This document shows positions 52,043 through 55,896 of a stretch of DNA of 55,896 nucleotides, piece after piece. Position 1 is the stretch's first letter, and each line of letters starts with the position of its first letter. A program made the position numbers and the translations under genes. Source of the DNA: TMED26 sp002694075 (lineage in GTDB: Bacteria; Pseudomonadota; Alphaproteobacteria; Thalassobaculales; Thalassobaculaceae); assembly GCA_036160575.1 (NCBI GenBank), contig JAYYDT010000107.1:1-55896 (forward strand). Direction: 5' to 3'. The notes beneath the pieces were generated by a model. The model was not told the origin of the DNA. It searched no databases and worked only from the letters and a program-made list of their open reading frames with translations.

Positions 52043-53044
52043 TCAGAAACGTCGAACCGGGAACGGGGAACGCGGATCGGCCTTGACCAGGGTCCGACAG
52101 AAGGCGACCGGCTTGTCGCGAATTTCGCACTCAGGGACGTCGCTGATCACCGCCCCGCTGATGATGTCGCAGGGGATGCTGGGGATTTTGACATTGCCCT
52201 TGTACTTGCTGCGCAGAGGGTCGTTGCGGAGGTTGAGCTTGATGCTTTTGGTGTAGATCACTGTCGAGGCCAAGCTTAAAAACTCAACATCGGTATCCAT
52301 GTACAGCAAGGGTAAGGACGAAGGTTTGGCGAGATCCAATTCCATCACGCAGTCGCGTGAGGCGATTGGCGCCGGCGTGAGTGCAATCAAGATTTGTGGT
52401 TTATCGGCGGGCGCCGTTCCCTTGCCCTCGGCGCCTTCCTTTGGCGCACCCCGGCCGCCCCGGCCACCCTCGTTTTTCATCCGCTGTTTCTTTTTGGTGG
52501 CTTTTGTCTCTTTGGCGTAGACCCGGTCGGGCGTCATGAATTGTTGTACGAAAACCATGCCGCCAGCAGCCACGAGTAAAACAACTGCGACAAGTCCTAA
52601 GAAAAGTGGGTTGATTTTTGTTTTTGGCGGCGGTGGGAGTTCAGTCGGACGGGCCTGGGGTACCTCCAATGGATAGTTCTCGGCAATGTGGCTAGTGATT
52701 TTGCTGGCGATGTTGACGCAACGGGGCGTCATATCGGTGCGTCCGCCCACAATGCCGACCGTAATCCGGGCTTGTGTGCGCGTTTCGCTCAACATGGTCA
52801 AATCAACTTCTGCGGTGACGTTGCCCGGGTCGGCGGCAGCTCTTTCTTCTTCCGTGAGGTCCTCTTCCTCTTCAGTAGGAATTGTATTCTGATCTCGCAC
52901 CTGGAATAGACGAGCGGTACCCTTAACCTTCGCCTCGGTTGAGTCGGAAGTATCCAGTTTCAGTTCGCTTAAAATTGTAATTACCGCAGCGTGGACTGAT
53001 TCCATGTCACCTTTAAAACGGTAGCGGTCGATGAAGCGAGACAT
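52043..53044 (-). CDS. Unknown bitopic membrane protein
   Basis: 333-residue protein with no family I recognise. Residues 1-130 look like a cytoplasmic alpha/beta domain with an acidic, flexible stretch at 55-75. A Pro-rich segment (132-142) leads to one membrane helix (about 145-168). Next comes a Lys/Gly-rich low-complexity linker (176-212). The final 120 residues form a beta-rich extracytoplasmic-type domain with Cys232, Cys292, Cys306 and Cys316, which could pair as disulfides. GGAG upstream of the ATG at 53044 supports it. It is the second gene of a pair with the 53092 gene, 47 bases apart. Confidence 0.72.
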   Translation of the reverse strand: MSRFIDRYRFKGDMESVHAAVITILSELKLDTSDSTEAKVKGTARLFQVRDQNTIPTEEEEDLTEEERAAADPGNVTAEVDLTMLSETRTQARITVGIVGGRTDMTPRCVNIASKITSHIAENYPLEVPQARPTELPPPPKTKINPLFLGLVAVVLLVAAGGMVFVQQFMTPDRVYAKETKATKKKQRMKNEGGRGGRGAPKEGAEGKGTAPADKPQILIALTPAPIASRDCVMELDLAKPSSLPLLYMDTDVEFLSLASTVIYTKSIKLNLRNDPLRSKYKGNVKIPSIPCDIISGAVISDVPECEIRDKPVAFCRTLVKADPRSPFPVRRF

Positions 53045-53091
53045 TTAAGGCGCTCCTGCGGGGTTTGCGACAGTCCTGGAACGACCGCTTG

Positions 53092-54228
53092 TCATATGGT
53101 CAGCGCTTGCAAATAGCCGCGCGCCTCAGTCGCCTTATGGGCATCCGAGGCCGGCGATTTGGTTAGCATGTCGACAAAATCTTCGGTCGAGGCGAGGATG
53201 CCGATGGAATGGCCGAGCATCCAGTACAACTGCCGCGCGTTGATCAGCACCTTCATGAAGTTCCCCAGGTTTTCCTGAGTTTCAAAGGCTTGTCGAAAGA
53301 ATTTTTTGTAATTGGCGTTGAATTTGACGAATTTTTGATGGAGTTCGCCAATTTTGTTTAACTGATAATTCACCGCCGACATGTCGATATGGTCCTCGCC
53401 TGCGGCTAGGCCGCGAAGAACCACCAGCAATTCATTGAAGTCGCTAAACTGATTGCCATAGGTGTGGATGTAATAGAGCAAGCCCTTCCAAGCGTAGAAG
53501 TGCTTCGGCGCTTCCTCCTCGTCCATCTTCAAAGCTTGAATCAAGGGCTTCAGGGTGTCCATATCGTCTAGGTTCCACAGCGCTTTCAGCAATCGCTCGG
53601 CAGCTGCCGCCGTATCAATCTCTTCGTCCTGGCCAAGGGTTGATTCAACAATAGTCTGAAACTCGACCATGATCGGTTTTTTGATCGCCTCATATTGGTC
53701 GTTGCTGACTTCGGCGTAGTTGGGGTCGATCTCAACACCTTCAACTTCGAACTTATCTTTTAGCAAAAAGGCGTCGTAGGACGGTAATTCATCGATAAAC
53801 GATAATATCTTAAGATCAGCCTCTCGATCCTCTATCGGCATACTAGCGTTGAACGAGCTTTTCACCTTCTCGGCAAAATCCGGCTCGAACAAAAACATGT
53901 AGCTATATTGCATGGCGCCATGGGTGCCGGGCCGGTTAAATGGGAACACCATTTTGGTGATAATGGTGCCGGGCGCCACGTGGTCTCCTTGCTGCGCACG
54001 TGCGATGGTTTTTTCGAACTTACAGTGATTCAACATGGTGCTGTTGAACAATGGCTTGAAATCAGATTTTTTGTAATTGCGCGTGAATATATCGCCTGCA
54101 GCAAGCAGTTTCGGGTTGACTGAGATCCGGCCGGCCATTCGGTTCGACACATCGCTTTGCCGCCGCACGTTGGCACCAAAGTCAATCATATCCTTTAGAT
54201 CTTCATCATCATCGTCTGAGCTAGACAA
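53092..54228 (-). CDS. Unknown soluble protein, mostly helical, 378 residues
   Basis: No family recognised. N-terminus is very acidic (SSSDDDDEDL), followed by a part with beta segments (60-120) and a largely helical remainder (130-375). TTG at 54228, with AGGGG 6 bases upstream, is the likely start; an ATG at 54189 is the alternative. It forms an apparent operon with the bitopic protein gene and appears by eye distantly similar to the protein at 14629-15669 (see findings). The gene is less GC-rich than its neighbours. Function cannot be inferred. Confidence 0.75.
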   Translation of the reverse strand: MSSSDDDDEDLKDMIDFGANVRRQSDVSNRMAGRISVNPKLLAAGDIFTRNYKKSDFKPLFNSTMLNHCKFEKTIARAQQGDHVAPGTIITKMVFPFNRPGTHGAMQYSYMFLFEPDFAEKVKSSFNASMPIEDREADLKILSFIDELPSYDAFLLKDKFEVEGVEIDPNYAEVSNDQYEAIKKPIMVEFQTIVESTLGQDEEIDTAAAAERLLKALWNLDDMDTLKPLIQALKMDEEEAPKHFYAWKGLLYYIHTYGNQFSDFNELLVVLRGLAAGEDHIDMSAVNYQLNKIGELHQKFVKFNANYKKFFRQAFETQENLGNFMKVLINARQLYWMLGHSIGILASTEDFVDMLTKSPASDAHKATEARGYLQALTI

Positions 54229-54345
54229 TTTAAACCCCTACCAAACGGTGAAAGTCTCTCGTGTATACGTGGGAATGCTCTGATGCGTTTAGTACTTATT
54301 GACAGGTTCAACGTCAATTAGATCCGCGTGAACCGGCGCATGCGG

Positions 54346-54390
54346 CGTGTCGACTATTCCGGTATCGACTATTCCCGTATCGATTATTCT
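54346..54390. repeat. Three tandem 15-bp repeats
   Basis: Units of about TATCGACTATTCCGG occur three times in a row (54346-54360, 54361-54375, 54376-54390) with one or two changes. On the minus strand each unit contains an in-frame stop in the reading frame of the adjacent MBL gene; the third carries its actual TAA. Probably arose by replication slippage. Confidence 0.8.
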
Positions 54391-55262
54391 AAGTGGCGAA
54401 TTCGGAAACCGTTGCCATGGTGGTGGATATGGCCGCAAGTGGGCGACGAGAAATGCGCTGGCGCCACCAGAATGTCGGTGTCGACCAAACGTTCCAACAG
54501 CGCCTGGCGGGTGGCCGCCGATTGGACCGGGTCCTCGCAGGCCCGGCTCGACCATTCCGGCCGGATCAACTGCAGCGGATGGTGAATGACGTCGCCGGTC
54601 AGAGTCGCGCGCCGGTCGCCGGATTGAAGGTTGATAACGATATTGCCGACCGTGTGCCCCGGTGCCGGTTCGAACCAAAGGCCGTCATCGAGGGCGAAAT
54701 CGCTGTCGACCAGCATGGCTTGGCCAGCTTCAACCACCGGCAGGACGCTGTCGGCGTAAACATTGGGCACTTTGCCTTCGCTGCCACTGCGATGGCGTTC
54801 CTCCCAAAATTCAAACTCGCGGCGCGCGAAGATATATTTGGCGTTGGGAAAGGTTGGCACCCAGCGACCGTCCAGCAGGCGCGTGTTCCACCCGACATGG
54901 TCGACATGGAGATGGGTGCACATGACGTAGTCGACCTCTTCCGGCTGCACGCCGGCGGCCGCCAGTTCGGCCATATAGGGGGTGTCCAGCATGTGGAACA
55001 TGGGCCGCCCCGGGCGCGGTTTGTGGTTGCCGACGCAGGTGTCGACCAGGATCGTGTGGCGCGGGGTTTTGATGATATAAGACTGGATCGCCAGGATGAT
55101 CTTATTGGTTTCCGGCTCCATATAGCGCGGATAGAGCCAGTCGCGGTGCGCGTCGGCGACGGCCTGTTCGTAGTCGGGCAGGAAAGCGCCCGCCTCCAGG
55201 AACGGTTTCTCGCTCTCCAGAACGCGGCTCAGTTGAAAGTCTCCGATGGGGGCGACGAACAT
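54384..55262 (-). CDS. MBL-fold metallohydrolase
   Basis: Metallo-beta-lactamase-fold enzyme of 292 residues. The motif HLHVDH supplies His117, His119, Asp121 and His122; further ligands are in PGHTVGN, TGDVIHH and APAHF. Closest in style to lactonase or N-acyl-homoserine-lactonase-like and general MBL hydrolases. No signal peptide. GGAGATC precedes 55262. It lies 11 bases after the partial MmgE/PrpD gene, so the two may be co-transcribed. Its stop is embedded in a tandem repeat. Confidence 0.87.
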   Translation of the reverse strand: MFVAPIGDFQLSRVLESEKPFLEAGAFLPDYEQAVADAHRDWLYPRYMEPETNKIILAIQSYIIKTPRHTILVDTCVGNHKPRPGRPMFHMLDTPYMAELAAAGVQPEEVDYVMCTHLHVDHVGWNTRLLDGRWVPTFPNAKYIFARREFEFWEERHRSGSEGKVPNVYADSVLPVVEAGQAMLVDSDFALDDGLWFEPAPGHTVGNIVINLQSGDRRATLTGDVIHHPLQLIRPEWSSRACEDPVQSAATRQALLERLVDTDILVAPAHFSSPTCGHIHHHGNGFRIRHLE

Positions 55263-55273
55263 GGCGGATCTCC

Positions 55274-55896
55274 TTAGCGGGCGTCGGTGGCGGCGGGATG
55301 AAGGGCGTCGATCACGCTGCGGACGTCAGCGAGATTGTCGAAATCGTTAACCAGGTCTTGGCACATGGCGCCGGCGGTCGGCGCCAACAACGGGCCGGTG
55401 AGGGCCTCGAACTTGGCCACCAGATCGGCCGCCGACACCGGATTTTCCGGTGACCCTCGGCGATGACGCTCGGTATGGCGGAGGACCCGGCCATCGGTGG
55501 TGGTCACCGTCAATTTGGCCATATGGCGGGCGCTCGGTCCCAGGGCGTCAATCTCCGGGTCGACGGCGGCGTGGACTTTGGCGATGAAATCCAAAACCGC
55601 CGGGTCGGTCAGGCGCGCCTCATCGAACTGCGCGGTGAAGGCGGCGCCGTCCAAGGCGATCATGGCCAGGCCGTAGTACAGATTCATCTGCGCGGCGGTC
55701 ACGCTCTGCGCGCGATAAGGCCAGGCGCAGTGGACAAAGGTCGGGTGGCTGATGCCGGCGTCGACACGGGCGATGTCGCCGGCCGTCAGGCTATGGTCGG
55801 CCATGATCCGCGCCAAGCTGTCCAGACAGCTGTGGATGCTGGTCACGGTGGCATGGGGTTTGAAGCCGCTGTTGGTGGTCTCCCAGGTCGCGCCGA
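55274..55896 (-). CDS. MmgE/PrpD family protein, C-terminal part (5' end outside window)
   Basis: The frame stays open to the window edge, so only the C-terminal domain (about 207 residues) is present. The NSGFKPH element followed by a TSIHSCLD segment, and the DPEIDALGP and KLTVTTTDGRVL stretches, match the C-terminal domain of MmgE/PrpD proteins. It is different from the complete member at 11771-13132. It precedes the MBL hydrolase gene on the same strand by 11 bases. Confidence 0.82.
   Translation of the reverse strand, partial: GATWETTNSGFKPHATVTSIHSCLDSLARIMADHSLTAGDIARVDAGISHPTFVHCAWPYRAQSVTAAQMNLYYGLAMIALDGAAFTAQFDEARLTDPAVLDFIAKVHAAVDPEIDALGPSARHMAKLTVTTTDGRVLRHTERHRRGSPENPVSAADLVAKFEALTGPLLAPTAGAMCQDLVNDFDNLADVRSVIDALHPAATDAR

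Noticed and set aside
1..55896. CRISPR array, insertion sequences, prophage genes, tRNA or rRNA
   Set aside because: No regularly spaced repeats, transposase, integrase or structural RNA pattern could be found by reading. Small tRNAs could still have been missed without a covariance-model scan.

Overview
This is a GC-rich, densely packed chromosomal window from a heterotrophic bacterium. It looks like an alphaproteobacterium, probably Rhodospirillales-like. The basis is the DUF3126 protein, the sfsA-map pair facing a CinA-type gene, the long-form LeuA, LepA, and the abundance of TRAP, CaiB/BaiF, MmgE/PrpD, PhyH and TauD genes. I see no rRNA, tRNA, CRISPR array, transposase, integrase or phage gene. 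Both end genes (a TRAP permease on the left, an MmgE/PrpD protein on the right) run off the window.

Layout. 0-5.7 kb: TRAP permease, thiolase, then PhyH dioxygenase, M14 carboxypeptidase and an ArsC-like protein in one tightly coupled run. 5.7-13.1 kb: DapA-like aldolase, NUDIX hydrolase, an unknown Ala/Pro-rich protein, PfkB kinase, amidohydrolase, epoxide-hydrolase-like protein, DUF3126 and MmgE/PrpD. 13.2-18 kb: a Wzt-like ABC ATPase with no permease, a 346-residue unknown protein, and an AroE-like dehydrogenase coupled to a MATE exporter. 18-22.8 kb: map and sfsA on the minus strand; a MoCF/CinA protein, enoyl-CoA hydratase and acyl-CoA carboxyltransferase on the plus strand. 22.8-31.2 kb: a minus-strand run (class V aminotransferase, MFS transporter, small membrane protein, DUF4864, TPP enzyme) divergent from a plus-strand run (TauD-like oxygenase, PrpF-like isomerase, APH-like kinase), which resembles a catabolic island. 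31.2-37.8 kb: HtrA protease, TPR protein, dihydroorotase-like amidohydrolase, sulfotransferase-like protein, acyl-CoA dehydrogenase and SDR. 38-41.5 kb: sulfolactate sulfo-lyase genes suyA-suyB, followed with overlapping ends by a GT4 glycosyltransferase and a DMT transporter. 41.5-47.5 kb: gamma-carbonic anhydrase, sirtuin, ALS-like TPP enzyme, leuA with a structured leader, and a PcaD-like hydrolase. 47.7-55.9 kb: lepA, a 2OG-Fe(II) oxygenase, a small membrane protein, a CaiB/BaiF CoA-transferase, two adjacent unknown proteins, an MBL hydrolase and a partial MmgE/PrpD gene.

Most genes encode peripheral catabolism and uptake (TRAP, MFS and DMT carriers; CoA chemistry; oxygenases; amidohydrolases), with a few housekeeping genes (map, lepA, leuA, htrA). 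Genes are very compact: many co-directional neighbours share ATGA, TGATG or TAATG junctions, and four of twelve convergent pairs overlap in a shared 4-base stop.

The most novel-looking material is the unknown gene pair at 52.0-54.2 kb. Its larger product appears by eye to be a distant paralogue of the unknown protein at 14.6-15.7 kb. Next come the uORF and hairpins in front of leuA, and the sulfolactate operon that contains a glycosyltransferase.
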